NCBI GenBank assembly: GCA_036306585.1 | Contig: JAXJZF010000002.1 | Location: forward strand, 248,001 to 312,000 | Reading direction: 5' to 3' | Source: Aphodovivens sp036306585 | GTDB taxonomy: Bacteria; Actinomycetota; Coriobacteriia; Coriobacteriales; Eggerthellaceae | Length of the DNA: 64,000 nt | In this document: positions 10,502 through 19,198 of the stretch, piece after piece | How the letters are laid out: the number at the start of each line of letters is the position of its first letter | Position numbering within the stretch: the stretch's first letter is position 1 | The notes under the pieces: generated by a model | What the model was told of the DNA's origin: nothing | Database searches by the model: none | Seen by the model: the letters and a program-made list of their open reading frames with translations, nothing else | Translations under genes and position numbers: made by a program

Positions 10502-12879
10502 GCACCGTGCGCTTATTGCGCGATGCGGCACGTTCCCTGGGGTGCGATGCCGTAACAGTAGATGGCGATGCGCCGGTTCGCCCTTCGCTACCGCTTCCGC
10601 TGGCATTGGGTCTTGCAGTGTGGGCTGGCGCGGCGGCAGCTTGGAATACTGCTTGCGATTTGCCGTCATCGGTTTGCGCTCTATCGGCACTCGCTAATTT
10701 CGTCGTTGCGTGCGCGCTGCTTCCCTTGTTCGCCCTGCGAGGGCGGTTGCTTGCCGCGTGCGTCGTTTGCGGTCTGCTTATCGGCATGTCGACAGGCTTT
10801 TCCGCGGGGGCTCAGTTGCATGCTCGCCAGGGGACGGTCGAGACGGGGGGCGCCGCTGCAGTTCGTATGGAGATGGTCGAAGACGCGGTGCGTTTCGATT
10901 ACGGGTGCAACGGTCTTGCCCGCGCCGAATTCGAAGATGGTTCGGTAGCGCTCGTGCAGGCCCGATTCGAAGAAGAGGCGAAGCCTCCTCGCTACGGCGC
11001 GTTCTTGGCGGTCGATGCAAGGGCGAAGGCGGTGTCGAGACGCTCCGCTGATTGGGCTTGGAGCCAGGTGCAAGCGGGCATCGTCTACGTGGATTCCTTC
11101 AACGATCTAGAGCGCGATGGCATACTGGGGGCGCTGGTGAGGGTCCGGAACACGGCGATCGATTCGTTGGCAGGCGAGGGGGAGTCGCATGCGATACTTC
11201 AGGCGCTCGTGTGCGGATACACTCCTTCTTACGACGCAACTGATGCAAAGCGGGATTTCACTGCGTGCGGCCTTGCGCATGTCGTGGCGGTGTCCGGCGC
11301 CCACTTGGCTATTGTCAGCTCGTTCGCCGGGTGCCTGCTGCGTGCGCTGCGCATTCCCCGTTTCGCCACGGCTGCGCTACAATGCCTGCTCATGGCGGGT
11401 TACCTGGTGCTCACCGCTATGCCAGTATCCGCTGTGCGCGCCTTCGTGATGATCGTGGTGCTGCAGGTGGCGTACTTCGCCAAGCGTCGATCGCTGGGCT
11501 TGGCCTCGTTGGGCGCGTGCATCGCCATAATGGTCGTCGTCGATCCGCCTGTGGCGGTTTCAGCGTCGTTTGCGCTCTCCGCACTCTCTACGCTGGGGAT
11601 CGCTCTGTTCGGGCCTTTGCTGGGGCATTGGGCGTTCCGTACGCTGCCGGTGCTCCCTGAAACGCTCCGGGAGGCGCTTTCGCTCACCTTCGCCTCTTCG
11701 ATCCTCTCCCAACCGTACTCGTGCGCGTTGTTCTCGCAACTTGCCCTCGTGTCGCCGCTCTCAAATATGGTCGTGGCGCCTTTGGTGGCGCCGACCTGCG
11801 CCTTCGGAATCTCCGGAGCCCTCCTGCACCCTGTGGCTCCAAGGGCGGGGGATATGCTGCTGGGCATTGCCGTGTGGGGAGCCGAAGCCCTGCGCCTCGC
11901 CGTAGCCTGGTGCGCCTCCATCCCGTTCGCGTGCATTCCCTTCTCGCTTGCTCCACCCGTGGCGTTTGCGGTGACCGTTGCCGGCAGTTGCGTACTGTGG
12001 GCAGTTTGGCCCGTGCAGGTTCGCAAGCCGCGTTCGGTTGCAGCGGTGTGCATCGCTGCGACCGTTCTCATCCCTCTAGCTTTTACGTGTGCCATCTCGT
12101 TTTCTCGGGAAAGCCAGCTGGTCATGCTGGACGTGGGACAAGGGGATGCGTTCCTCGTGAGGAGCAGGGGCGCTGCCATTCTCGTCGACACGGGGACCAA
12201 CGATTCGCTGCTGCGCGCCGCGCTCGCCCGCCATGGCGTGCTTGCGCTGGATGCGGTGGTGATCACGCATTCGGACGACGACCACTGCGGGTCGTTGGCT
12301 TCCCTGGCGCAAACGGTCGAGGTGGGCTGGGTTGTGGTGGCGCAGGATGCCCTGGAATGCCCTTGCGATTCATGCAAGGACCTTATCGCAGACGCGCGCG
12401 CAGTAGCGGGCGAGCGCATTGCGGGGATAGAGAAAGGGCAGGTGATGAAAGTAGGAGACTTTCATTTGCAGGCGGTGTGGCCCGACGAGTATGTGGAAGA
12501 GGGCGGAAATGCCGACAGCCTGTGCCTGTTGATGCGCGGCGAGGCGGCTGGCGGCTTGGGCGATGCCGTCCTCCTCACCGGTGATGCTGAGGAAGAACAG
12601 ATCTCCCGTATCGTCGAGGAGCAGGGCATCGCTGGCATCGGCATCCTCAAAGTTGGCCACCATGGCTCTCGGGCTTCACTCACCGAAGAGCTTGCGGAAA
12701 GGCTCGATCCCGCCATCGCTCTTGTGAGCGTCGGCGCCGGAAACCGCTATGGTCACCCGGCACGTAAGGTCATCGAACTGCTGGAGCATGCGGGTGCAAG
12801 TGTTTTCCGCACCGATGAGGACGGCGACGTTTCATGCAGTTTCACTGACGAGGGCATCCGCGTCGATTCCATGCGGTAG
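10498..12879 (+). CDS. comEC: ComEC/Rec2 DNA uptake channel
   Basis: Polytopic inner-membrane protein that moves single-stranded DNA into the cytoplasm. 793 residues from a GTG that overlaps the comEA stop (GTGA). The N-terminal part has a small soluble region, then the Competence domain (HVVAVSGAHLAIV near residue 260) with about ten hydrophobic helices. The C-terminal metallo-beta-lactamase domain starts at MLDVGQGDAF (about residue 543), with HSDDDHCG near 590 and KVGHHGSRA near 717. That domain is thought to be the nuclease that degrades the non-transferred strand. Its TAG stop is part of the probable holA -10 hexamer. Confidence 0.95.
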   Translation: MSTVRLLRDAARSLGCDAVTVDGDAPVRPSLPLPLALGLAVWAGAAAAWNTACDLPSSVCALSALANFVVACALLPLFALRGRLLAACVVCGLLIGMSTGFSAGAQLHARQGTVETGGAAAVRMEMVEDAVRFDYGCNGLARAEFEDGSVALVQARFEEEAKPPRYGAFLAVDARAKAVSRRSADWAWSQVQAGIVYVDSFNDLERDGILGALVRVRNTAIDSLAGEGESHAILQALVCGYTPSYDATDAKRDFTACGLAHVVAVSGAHLAIVSSFAGCLLRALRIPRFATAALQCLLMAGYLVLTAMPVSAVRAFVMIVVLQVAYFAKRRSLGLASLGACIAIMVVVDPPVAVSASFALSALSTLGIALFGPLLGHWAFRTLPVLPETLREALSLTFASSILSQPYSCALFSQLALVSPLSNMVVAPLVAPTCAFGISGALLHPVAPRAGDMLLGIAVWGAEALRLAVAWCASIPFACIPFSLAPPVAFAVTVAGSCVLWAVWPVQVRKPRSVAAVCIAATVLIPLAFTCAISFSRESQLVMLDVGQGDAFLVRSRGAAILVDTGTNDSLLRAALARHGVLALDAVVITHSDDDHCGSLASLAQTVEVGWVVVAQDALECPCDSCKDLIADARAVAGERIAGIEKGQVMKVGDFHLQAVWPDEYVEEGGNADSLCLLMRGEAAGGLGDAVLLTGDAEEEQISRIVEEQGIAGIGILKVGHHGSRASLTEELAERLDPAIALVSVGAGNRYGHPARKVIELLEHAGASVFRTDEDGDVSCSFTDEGIRVDSMR

Positions 12880-12882
12880 AAT
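12877..12882 (+). promoter_or_regulatory. -10 hexamer for a near-leaderless holA transcript
   Basis: TAGAAT starts with the comEC stop codon and ends 9 nt before the holA ATG. holA has no Shine-Dalgarno sequence, so transcription would begin within about 3 nt of the start codon. No clear -35 is visible. Confidence 0.5.
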
Positions 12883-12891
12883 CGTTGCATC

Positions 12892-13872
12892 ATGGCTACG
12901 AAAAACAACACGGGTCTTCTTCCTGCCTATGCGGCAATCGGCGATGACGCGCTTAAGCGCGAGACCGTGGCCAAACGGCTGCGGGCGCGTTTGCAGAAGA
13001 TCGGCGACATCTCGTTCAACTACGAGGAATTCGATTGCGAACAGGCGCTGGGCGGCGATATCGTCTCGGCGTGCAACACCATCCCTTTCGCCAGCCCCCT
13101 ACGCATGGTCAGGGTGAAGTCCGCTGATAAGCTGAAAAAGGCCGACTCCGAGCAAATCGTTTCATATTTGGCCGATCCTAGCGAAACCACGGTCCTGCTT
13201 TTGGAGGCGGAGAAGCTGGCGAAGACGACGCGCCTGTATAAAGCGGTCGCCCGGTGCGGAGCAAGCGCCGTCATCGAGTGCAACGTTCCCAAGAAAGCGG
13301 AGCTTCCGCGCTTGGTGCGCTCCATGGCGGTCAACTACGGTATCACGGTTACCGACGGCGCGGCACGGCTTCTCATCGAGCTTGTGGGCGAGGACACCGT
13401 GAGGATCGATTCGGAGCTGGGAAAGATCGCCTTGGCGCATAGCGGCAACGATGCGGTGAACGAACATGAAGTCTCTTCGCTGGTGAGCCGCACGACCGAG
13501 ATGAGCGTATGGGATTTCCTCGATGCGCTTTCGGCCCGTAACGCTAAACGAACGCTGCTGTGCCTTTCGCGCATGCCGTCGTCGTCGCCCCAGTCGCTTA
13601 TCGCCTTATGCACCGGGCGTTTTCGTGAGCTGGTGTGCGCTGGCTCTCTGGTGAGAAGGGGCCAAGCGCGTGCCATAGCCCAGGCGCTTGGGAAAAGGGA
13701 CTGGCAGGTGAAGCACCATGCGGAGTGGGCGGGTCGCTATTCTGAGGATGAGCTGAGGCGCGCCATTGTGTCGGCGCGCGATGCAGAGATGGCCATGAAG
13801 AGCGGGGCCGATGCCGACTCCGCTCTTCGCGACTGGCTGTTGGGGGTTCTTATGAAGGCCCGTCGGCAATGA
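12892..13872 (+). CDS. holA: DNA polymerase III delta subunit
   Basis: Clamp-loader subunit that opens the beta clamp. 326 residues, usual length. N-terminal AAA+-like domain (PFASPLRMVRVKSADKL, LLLEAEKL), then the lid and the all-helical collar domain (EMSVWDFLDALSARNAKRTL; AIAQALGKRDWQVK). It lies 12 nt behind comEC with no ribosome binding site. comEA-comEC-holA followed by rpsT is a widespread bacterial order. Confidence 0.94.
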   Translation: MATKNNTGLLPAYAAIGDDALKRETVAKRLRARLQKIGDISFNYEEFDCEQALGGDIVSACNTIPFASPLRMVRVKSADKLKKADSEQIVSYLADPSETTVLLLEAEKLAKTTRLYKAVARCGASAVIECNVPKKAELPRLVRSMAVNYGITVTDGAARLLIELVGEDTVRIDSELGKIALAHSGNDAVNEHEVSSLVSRTTEMSVWDFLDALSARNAKRTLLCLSRMPSSSPQSLIALCTGRFRELVCAGSLVRRGQARAIAQALGKRDWQVKHHAEWAGRYSEDELRRAIVSARDAEMAMKSGADADSALRDWLLGVLMKARRQ

Positions 13873-13880
13873 CGGGTTTC
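13859..13880 (+). terminator. Hairpin overlapping the holA stop
   Basis: CCCGTC (13859-13864) and GACGGG (13871-13876) pair around GGCAAT and are followed by TTTC. The hairpin includes the holA stop codon and is the likely rightward terminator. Confidence 0.5.
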
Positions 13881-13908
13881 ACTGTGGGATAATGCCTTTA
13901 CATGCGAT

Positions 13909-13930
13909 GGGCCCCGCGATTGCGGGGCCC
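13909..13930 (-). terminator. Convergent holA/rpsT hairpin
   Basis: Perfect 9-bp stem GGGCCCCGC/GCGGGGCCC with loop GATT, between the convergent ends of holA and rpsT. There is no T-run on either strand. Its GC-rich stem could stop transcription from rpsT or from both sides. Confidence 0.6.
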
Positions 13931-13978
13931 ATCTCCTTGATATGCAGATGGATCGCAGATGCGATCAGCGTGCACGTG

Positions 13979-14488
13979 TTATTCGACAGCCTCTTCGCCC
14001 TCGGCGGCAGCAGCCTCGGCCTCAGCCTTAGCGGCTTCCTCGGCTTCCTTCGCCTTGCGATCGGCAGCTGCCTTCTGGGCCTTCTGGGTGGCTTCGCGGC
14101 GCTTTGCCTTCTCGGCGGCAGCGGCTTCCAAAGCGGCTTTTCGGGCTGCCTTGGCGTCGGCCTTCTTCGTGCCGGGCTTGTTGGCCTTCGGTGCGGGCTT
14201 CTGGTAAGCAGCGCGGTCGGCATCGGTAACGATGGTGTTGGCCAGAGCCATGATGCCGCTCTTGCGGTTGGCGGCCTGGTTCTTGTGAATGACGCCCTTG
14301 GTGGCTGCCTTGTCCATCAGACGGCAAGCGGCGAGGGCTGCCGCATAGGCATCGGCGCCGTTGCCGGCCTCCACAGCGTCCTTCACACGACGGGTCGCGG
14401 TCTTTAGCTCGGCCTTGACGGCGCGGTTGCGCATACGGGACTTCTCGTTTGTGACGATGCGCTTCTTCTGGCTCTTGATGTTCGCCAT
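13979..14488 (-). CDS. rpsT: Ribosomal protein S20 with long C-terminal tail
   Basis: Small-subunit protein that binds 16S rRNA early in assembly. Residues 1-88 are a normal S20 (MANIKSQKKRIVTNEKSRMR; HKNQAANRKSGIMALAN). A further 80 or so residues follow, made almost only of Ala, Lys, Glu and Arg and ending in an acidic stretch, giving 169 residues instead of about 88. The tail looks like a charged helix. The frame is open with normal codon use, so this is not a sequencing artefact by appearance. AAAGGAAA upstream is the ribosome binding site. Confidence 0.93.
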   Translation of the reverse strand: MANIKSQKKRIVTNEKSRMRNRAVKAELKTATRRVKDAVEAGNGADAYAAALAACRLMDKAATKGVIHKNQAANRKSGIMALANTIVTDADRAAYQKPAPKANKPGTKKADAKAARKAALEAAAAEKAKRREATQKAQKAAADRKAKEAEEAAKAEAEAAAAEGEEAVE

Positions 14489-14895
14489 GTTCTTGCGTTT
14501 CCTTTCTTGCGGATTTTTCAGTTCCGTGCAGCAGCTTACGACGCCTGCGCAGGGTGTTGTTGGAGGAAACGGGGCGATCGCCGGGAAAGGGAAGGGCTGC
14601 AGGCGCTATGGCCTTGCGTTCGAACGGACAGGATTTCCCGCTCGGCGCCCTTCGGGCTTTCCAGCAGCACGCTTAAGTCCTCTTGCAGCCACGTCTGCGA
14701 ACCGGCGGCATCGGGTGCCGCACTCGCGTTATGCTGAACACAAGCGATTAGATTAGCAGATTCAGCGCTCGGGCGCCAGTGAAATTCAAAAGGCCTCCAT
14801 GTGAAGGAATGACCAAGGCGCACGCCATACGCTAGAATAGCTAGAAAAAGCGGGCGCCGCAAAGCTCGGCGCTCCATCGGCACGAAAGACAGGAT
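14489..14895. other. 407-bp divergent rpsT/lepA intergenic region
   Basis: No convincing gene. It must hold the leftward rpsT promoter and leader and the rightward lepA promoter. I see small hairpins (GGCATCGGGTGCC near 14707; GCCCTTCGGGC near 14647). I checked for tRNA, 4.5S RNA, RNase P, tmRNA and T-box signatures on both strands and found none. A leftward frame is open across part of it but is only the continuation of the antisense of lepA. Confidence 0.6.
14809..14838 (+). promoter_or_regulatory. Predicted lepA promoter
   Basis: ATGACC (14809-14814) and TAGAAT (14833-14838) with 18-bp spacing lie about 58 bp before the lepA start. The -10 is good and the -35 weak. Confidence 0.45.
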
Positions 14896-16722
14896 ATGGC
14901 AAACACCGCACCCGAAAAAACGCACGACCCCACCCACATCAGGAACTTCTCCATCATCGCGCATATCGATCATGGGAAATCCACCCTTTCCGACCGCGTG
15001 TTGGAGATGACCGGCACCGTGGCAAAACGCGATATGAAAGACCAACTCCTCGACAGCATGGATATCGAGCGCGAGCGCGGCATCACCATTAAAAGCCAGG
15101 CAGTGCGCGTCGATTACACCGCCGATGACGGGGAGGTGTACCAGTTCAACCTCATCGACACTCCGGGTCATGTCGACTTCACCTACGAGGTGAGCCGCAG
15201 CCTGGCCGCATGCGAGGGCGCCGTGCTGGTGGTGGATGCCACTCAGGGCGTCGAGGCGCAAACGGTCGCCAACGCCATGATGGCGATGAACGCCAACCTC
15301 GAGATCATCCCGCTCATCAACAAGATCGACCTGCCCTCTGCCGAACCCGACCGCGTGCGCACTGAGATAGAGGACGGCCTCGCCATCCCTGCAGACGATG
15401 CTGTGCTGGCAAGCGGCAAGACCGGCGAGGGGATTCACGACTTGCTCGAGGCGATCGTCTACAATATCCCTGCGCCGCAGGGCGACCCCGATGCGCCCCT
15501 GCGCGCACTCATCTTCGATTCGTATTTCGATGCGTATCGCGGTGTCGTGGCGCTCATCCGGGTCATTGATGGGTCCATCTGCAAGGGCGACCGCATCCGC
15601 ATGATCGCCACCGGCATGACCGCCTTGGTGGAAGAGGTGGGCGCCCGCCGACCGGCCGAGGTTCCCATGGAGTTCCTCTCTGTCGGCGAGGTGGGCTATC
15701 TGGTTACGGGCCTCAAGGACGTTAGCCATGTGAAAGTGGGCGACACCATCACCAACGCGGAAGGCGGCGTCACCGAGCCGCTGCCCGGCTACCGTGAGGC
15801 TAAGCCCATGGTGTACACAGGCCTTTTCCCCATCGAATCCGATCAGTACGAGCCGCTGAAGGAGGCTCTCGAGAAGCTTTCGCTCAACGACCCGGCGCTG
15901 GCATGGGAACCCGAGACCTCCCATGCATTGGGGTTCGGCTTCCGTGTGGGCTTTCTGGGCCTGCTGCACATGGAGGTGGTGAAGGAGCGCTTAGAGCGCG
16001 AGTTCAACCTGGACCTTCTGGCTACCGCGCCGTCGGTTGAATACCACGTGCATCGGCAGGGCGGGGAAGTGCTCTCCATCCGCTCGCCGCAGGAGATGCC
16101 TGATCCCGGCGAGATCGACTTCATCGAGGAGCCTTACCTGAAGGCGAAGATCCTCATCCCACCCGACTACGTCGGCGCGGTCATGGATCTCACCGTGCAG
16201 CGCCGTGGCACTTTCGTCACCATGAACTACCTGTCGCAGACGACAGTGGAAATGCTGTGGGAGATTCCGCTGTCCGAGCTGATCATGGACTACTTCGATA
16301 AATTGAAGTCGTCTACCAAAGGCTATGCCAGCCTTGACTACGAGTTCGACGGGTACAAGCCCTCGCAGCTGGTGAAGCTGGACATCCTGCTTTCCGGCAA
16401 GCCCATCGACGCGCTGTCCTTCATCGTGCATAAGGACAAAGCCTACGACCGCGGCCGCGTGCTGTGCGAGAAGCTCAAGGAGATCATCCCGCGTCAGATG
16501 TTCGAGGTTCCCATCCAGGCCGCGGTCGGCGGCCGCGTGCTGTCGCGCCAGACCGTTAAGGCAAAACGCAAGGACGTTTTGGCGAAATGCTATGGCGGCG
16601 ACATCAGTCGCAAGCGCAAGCTGCTCGAGAAGCAGAAGGCGGGCAAGAAGCGTATGAAGGCCATCGGCAACGTCGAAGTGCCGCAAGAGGCGTTCATGGC
16701 AATACTGAAAGTCGACGAATAG
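14896..16722 (+). CDS. lepA: Elongation factor 4 (LepA)
   Basis: Ribosome-bound GTPase that back-translocates or rescues stalled ribosomes. 608 residues. G1 AHIDHGKST, switch RGITIKSQA, G3 DTPGHVDFTYEV and G4 NKIDLPSA are in the first 140 residues. Domains II, III and V follow, then the LepA-specific C-terminal domain (RQTVKAKRKDVLAKCYGGD). First gene of a rightward operon with the small membrane protein, dusB and hemW. Confidence 0.98.
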   Translation: MANTAPEKTHDPTHIRNFSIIAHIDHGKSTLSDRVLEMTGTVAKRDMKDQLLDSMDIERERGITIKSQAVRVDYTADDGEVYQFNLIDTPGHVDFTYEVSRSLAACEGAVLVVDATQGVEAQTVANAMMAMNANLEIIPLINKIDLPSAEPDRVRTEIEDGLAIPADDAVLASGKTGEGIHDLLEAIVYNIPAPQGDPDAPLRALIFDSYFDAYRGVVALIRVIDGSICKGDRIRMIATGMTALVEEVGARRPAEVPMEFLSVGEVGYLVTGLKDVSHVKVGDTITNAEGGVTEPLPGYREAKPMVYTGLFPIESDQYEPLKEALEKLSLNDPALAWEPETSHALGFGFRVGFLGLLHMEVVKERLEREFNLDLLATAPSVEYHVHRQGGEVLSIRSPQEMPDPGEIDFIEEPYLKAKILIPPDYVGAVMDLTVQRRGTFVTMNYLSQTTVEMLWEIPLSELIMDYFDKLKSSTKGYASLDYEFDGYKPSQLVKLDILLSGKPIDALSFIVHKDKAYDRGRVLCEKLKEIIPRQMFEVPIQAAVGGRVLSRQTVKAKRKDVLAKCYGGDISRKRKLLEKQKAGKKRMKAIGNVEVPQEAFMAILKVDE

Positions 16723-16730
16723 GGGAAGCC

Positions 16731-16925
16731 ATGTCACGCAAGCAAGAGGAATACAACTGGCTGGACGACCCCTTCGACGAGAAGAAGGCGGCGAAAGAGC
16801 AGCAGGAGGCTGGCATGAGCGGCCGTTCCAAGGCGCTTGTCGGTATCGGGTGCCTGGTGGTCGTGCTCATCCTGGTGCTGATGGCGGTCGTCGGCGTCGG
16901 AATGCTCGGCGTCCTGACGCTCTAG
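16731..16925 (+). CDS. Small single-pass membrane protein
   Basis: 64 residues. A charged N-terminal half (MSRKQEEYNWLDDPFDEKK) is followed by one transmembrane helix, VGIGCLVVVLILVLMAVVGV, and a very short C-terminus. It starts 8 nt behind lepA with a good ribosome binding site (AGGGGAAG) and ends 14 nt before dusB, so it is co-transcribed. I do not recognise a family. It could be a small membrane anchor or a stress peptide; position alone does not decide. Confidence 0.75.
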   Translation: MSRKQEEYNWLDDPFDEKKAAKEQQEAGMSGRSKALVGIGCLVVVLILVLMAVVGVGMLGVLTL

Positions 16926-16939
16926 CGTTCGGTTCTGCG

Positions 16940-17908
16940 ATGCACGATTTCTTCGCCGCTCATAGGCTTCTGCTCGCGCCGATGGCCGGTGTGTCAGACG
17001 AAGCGTTTCGCACGCTATGCCGCGAGCAGGGAGCCGACCTCACCTATACCGAGATGGTTTCGGCCAAGGGGCTTTCCTTCGCCAACGAGAAGACCCGCCA
17101 TCTGCTTGACCTTGCCGAAGGGGAGGATCTGGTCGCCGTGCAGCTGTTCGGCCACGAGCCTGAGGTGATGGCGCATCAAGCTGCGTGGGTCGAGGAGACG
17201 ATGGGCCATTCCCTTGCATATTTGGATATCAATATGGGGTGCCCTGCGCGCAAGATCGTCACCAAAGGCGATGGCTCCGCGCTCATGAATGATCCCGAAC
17301 TTGCCGCACGTATCGTATCCGCCTGCGTGGAGGCGGTCGATCATCCTGTCACGGTGAAATTCCGCCGCGGTTGGGCCGAAGGTGACGAAACGTGCGTGGA
17401 GTTCGCACGGCGTATGGAGCAAGCGGGGGCTTGCGCAGTCACCGTCCATGGACGCTATGCACTGCAACTGTACCGCGGGCGGGCCGAATGGGACGCCATC
17501 GCACGTGTGAAGGAAGCCGTTTGCATCCCGGTGGTGGGCAACGGCGATGTGAGGACGGGGGCGGATGCCGCCGCTTTGGTCGAGCGTACCGGTTGCGATG
17601 CGGTGATGATCGCACGCGCCGCTGAAGGCAACCCATGGGTGTTCACCCAGGCAAAAGCTGCGTTGGAAGACCGCCCTGAGCCTGCGCCGCCCACGGTCGA
17701 GGAGCGCATCGCCATGGCTCGCCGTCACGCGCGACTTCTGGCGAAACGCCAAGGGCGCAACATCGTGCGCATGCGCAAGCACGCCATGTGGTACCTGGCG
17801 GGGCTTCCCGGCGCCGCCGCTGCCCGTGCGAAGATCAACGCATGCGTGCGCGTTGAGGATTTCGACGCCGTCTTCGACGAGCTACTTTCCAGCGGGAGGG
17901 AGGCCTAG
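16940..17908 (+). CDS. dusB: tRNA-dihydrouridine synthase
   Basis: FMN enzyme reducing uridines in the tRNA D-loop. 322 residues from the ATG at 16940; the open frame extends upstream through the membrane-protein gene, but APMAGVSDEAFR must lie near the N-terminus. DINMGCPARKIVTKGDGSAL contains the catalytic cysteine region, followed by TVKFRRGW, TVHGR and GNGDV of the TIM barrel. No clear ribosome binding site. HemW follows after 1 nt. Confidence 0.94.
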   Translation: MHDFFAAHRLLLAPMAGVSDEAFRTLCREQGADLTYTEMVSAKGLSFANEKTRHLLDLAEGEDLVAVQLFGHEPEVMAHQAAWVEETMGHSLAYLDINMGCPARKIVTKGDGSALMNDPELAARIVSACVEAVDHPVTVKFRRGWAEGDETCVEFARRMEQAGACAVTVHGRYALQLYRGRAEWDAIARVKEAVCIPVVGNGDVRTGADAAALVERTGCDAVMIARAAEGNPWVFTQAKAALEDRPEPAPPTVEERIAMARRHARLLAKRQGRNIVRMRKHAMWYLAGLPGAAAARAKINACVRVEDFDAVFDELLSSGREA

Positions 17909-17909
17909 C

Positions 17910-19022
17910 ATGTCGCATGATCCGTACAAAGCGCTTTACCTGCACATACCTTTCTGCGTGAAGCGCTGCGCCTATTGCGATTTTGCGACGGATGCCGTTG
18001 CCGCCGATTCGCGCCGCATCGACGAATACATCGAGGACCTGTGCATCCAGATCCGCCGCAAGGCCAAGGAAGGTGAGCTCGCCGTGCTCGACACCGTCTA
18101 CATCGGCGGCGGCACACCTAGCCATATCGGCATGTCGCGTCTTTCGATGCTGCTTTACACGCTCTCCTTGTCAATGAGGCTCGAACCCGACGTGGAATGC
18201 TCCATGGAGGCCAATCCCGAAAGCCTCACCGATCGCATGGTGCGCGACGCATGGGCGCTGGGGGTGAACCGTCTTTCTCTGGGCGTGCAAAGCTTCGACG
18301 ACGAGGTGCTGCATATCCTCGGGCGTGCGCACGACGCCGATAAAGCCCGGCGCGCGGTGGCCTGCGCGTGCGAGCGCTTCGACAACGTGAGCATCGACCT
18401 TATGTGCGGCATTCCCGGGCAGAGCGCCGAGAGCTTCGAGGCATCTTTGCGCGAGACCGTTGAGCTCGGCGTTCCCCACGTGAGCGTGTATCCGCTCACC
18501 ATCGAGCCGTTCACCCATTTCGAGACCATGGTGCACCATGGCAAGCTGGAAGAACCCGACGAAGATGTTGAGGCCGAGCATATGCAGATCGCGGCGCGCG
18601 TGCTGCAAGAAGCAGGTTATGCGCGTTACGAAGTGGCCAGTTATGCGAAACCTGGGTATGAATGCCGCCATAACATCGCGTACTGGACCGGCGTGCCCTA
18701 TCTTGGCCTGGGGCGTGCGGCTGCCACGATGACGCAGGACGATGCGCGCCGCATGCGCGTGCAAGACGGGCAGGTGACCGATGATCTGGATGCGCGGCAG
18801 ATGGCGTCGGAAGATCTCATGCTGGGCATGCGGATGTCGCGGGGTGTGAGCTCCGAGCTCGTGGAGCGCGCGACGACGCTCATCCCGCGTACGCCTGAGA
18901 CGCTTGCCGATTTGGAGGCGCGCGGGTTGGCCCGCTGGGAAGACGGGCGGTTCGTTCCCACCGAGCTCGGTTGGCTGTGCGGCAACGAGCTCTACGGCGA
19001 GCTGCTCGATCTCGCTCCCTGA
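17910..19022 (+). CDS. hemW: HemW-like heme chaperone (radical SAM)
   Basis: Radical SAM protein related to coproporphyrinogen dehydrogenase; members act as heme-binding chaperones. 370 residues. The cluster motif C-x3-C-x2-C is at C16, C20 and C23 (HIPFCVKRCAYCDF). GGGTPSHIG and SLGVQSFDDEVL follow, and the HemW-type HNIAYWTGVPYLGLG is near residue 254. The start is the ATG behind GGGAGGGAGG. In this genome neighbourhood no other heme gene is visible. Confidence 0.93.
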   Translation: MSHDPYKALYLHIPFCVKRCAYCDFATDAVAADSRRIDEYIEDLCIQIRRKAKEGELAVLDTVYIGGGTPSHIGMSRLSMLLYTLSLSMRLEPDVECSMEANPESLTDRMVRDAWALGVNRLSLGVQSFDDEVLHILGRAHDADKARRAVACACERFDNVSIDLMCGIPGQSAESFEASLRETVELGVPHVSVYPLTIEPFTHFETMVHHGKLEEPDEDVEAEHMQIAARVLQEAGYARYEVASYAKPGYECRHNIAYWTGVPYLGLGRAAATMTQDDARRMRVQDGQVTDDLDARQMASEDLMLGMRMSRGVSSELVERATTLIPRTPETLADLEARGLARWEDGRFVPTELGWLCGNELYGELLDLAP

Positions 19023-19104
19023 TGCGCGCAGCGGGCGTTGCCTGTGAGGCCTCGCCCCTTCTTCCAGCCCTAAGTTTACGATTCTATGCAAATCGCCCGA
19101 TTGC

Positions 19105-19131
19105 TTAGCACTCCTTCGGTATGGCTGCTAA
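19105..19131. promoter_or_regulatory. CIRCE operator upstream of hrcA
   Basis: TTAGCACTC, nine bases, then GGCTGCTAA: the left half matches the CIRCE consensus perfectly and the right half 7 of 9. This is the HrcA binding site, so hrcA is autoregulated and heat-inducible. It also overlaps a -10-like TAAAAT (19129-19134), where bound HrcA would block RNA polymerase. Confidence 0.9.
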
Positions 19132-19198
19132 AATACTCGTTTGGAATTCGACTGCAAAGGCGTCTGCAAGGCACCGGCATTGGGAAGAAGGTGGGAAC

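Noticed and set aside
11376..11394. GCTACAAT followed 8 nt later by an in-frame ATG inside comEC, resembling the leaderless starts
   Set aside because: It would cut ComEC within a membrane helix; with one case inside a gene I take it as chance, though a 5'-end map would settle it.
13956..13971. GATCGCAGATGCGATC palindrome before the rpsT 3' end
   Set aside because: A loop of two bases is too short for a stable hairpin of full length; a simple palindrome next to a better terminator.
14600..14720. tRNA- or riboswitch-like words (GTTCGAAC, GCCGAGCGG) in the rpsT-lepA gap
   Set aside because: No acceptor stem, D-arm or anticodon arm can be built around them, and no known riboswitch core fits.
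14536..15969. 477-codon leftward frame over lepA reaching into the rpsT-lepA gap
   Set aside because: Mostly antisense of lepA; the part in the gap shows no domain and would overlap the rpsT leader. Its end peptide looked plausible but has no support.
19121..19198. Upstream ATG for hrcA at 19121
   Set aside because: The ATG lies inside the CIRCE operator; the GTG at 19199 has a ribosome binding site and gives the family length.
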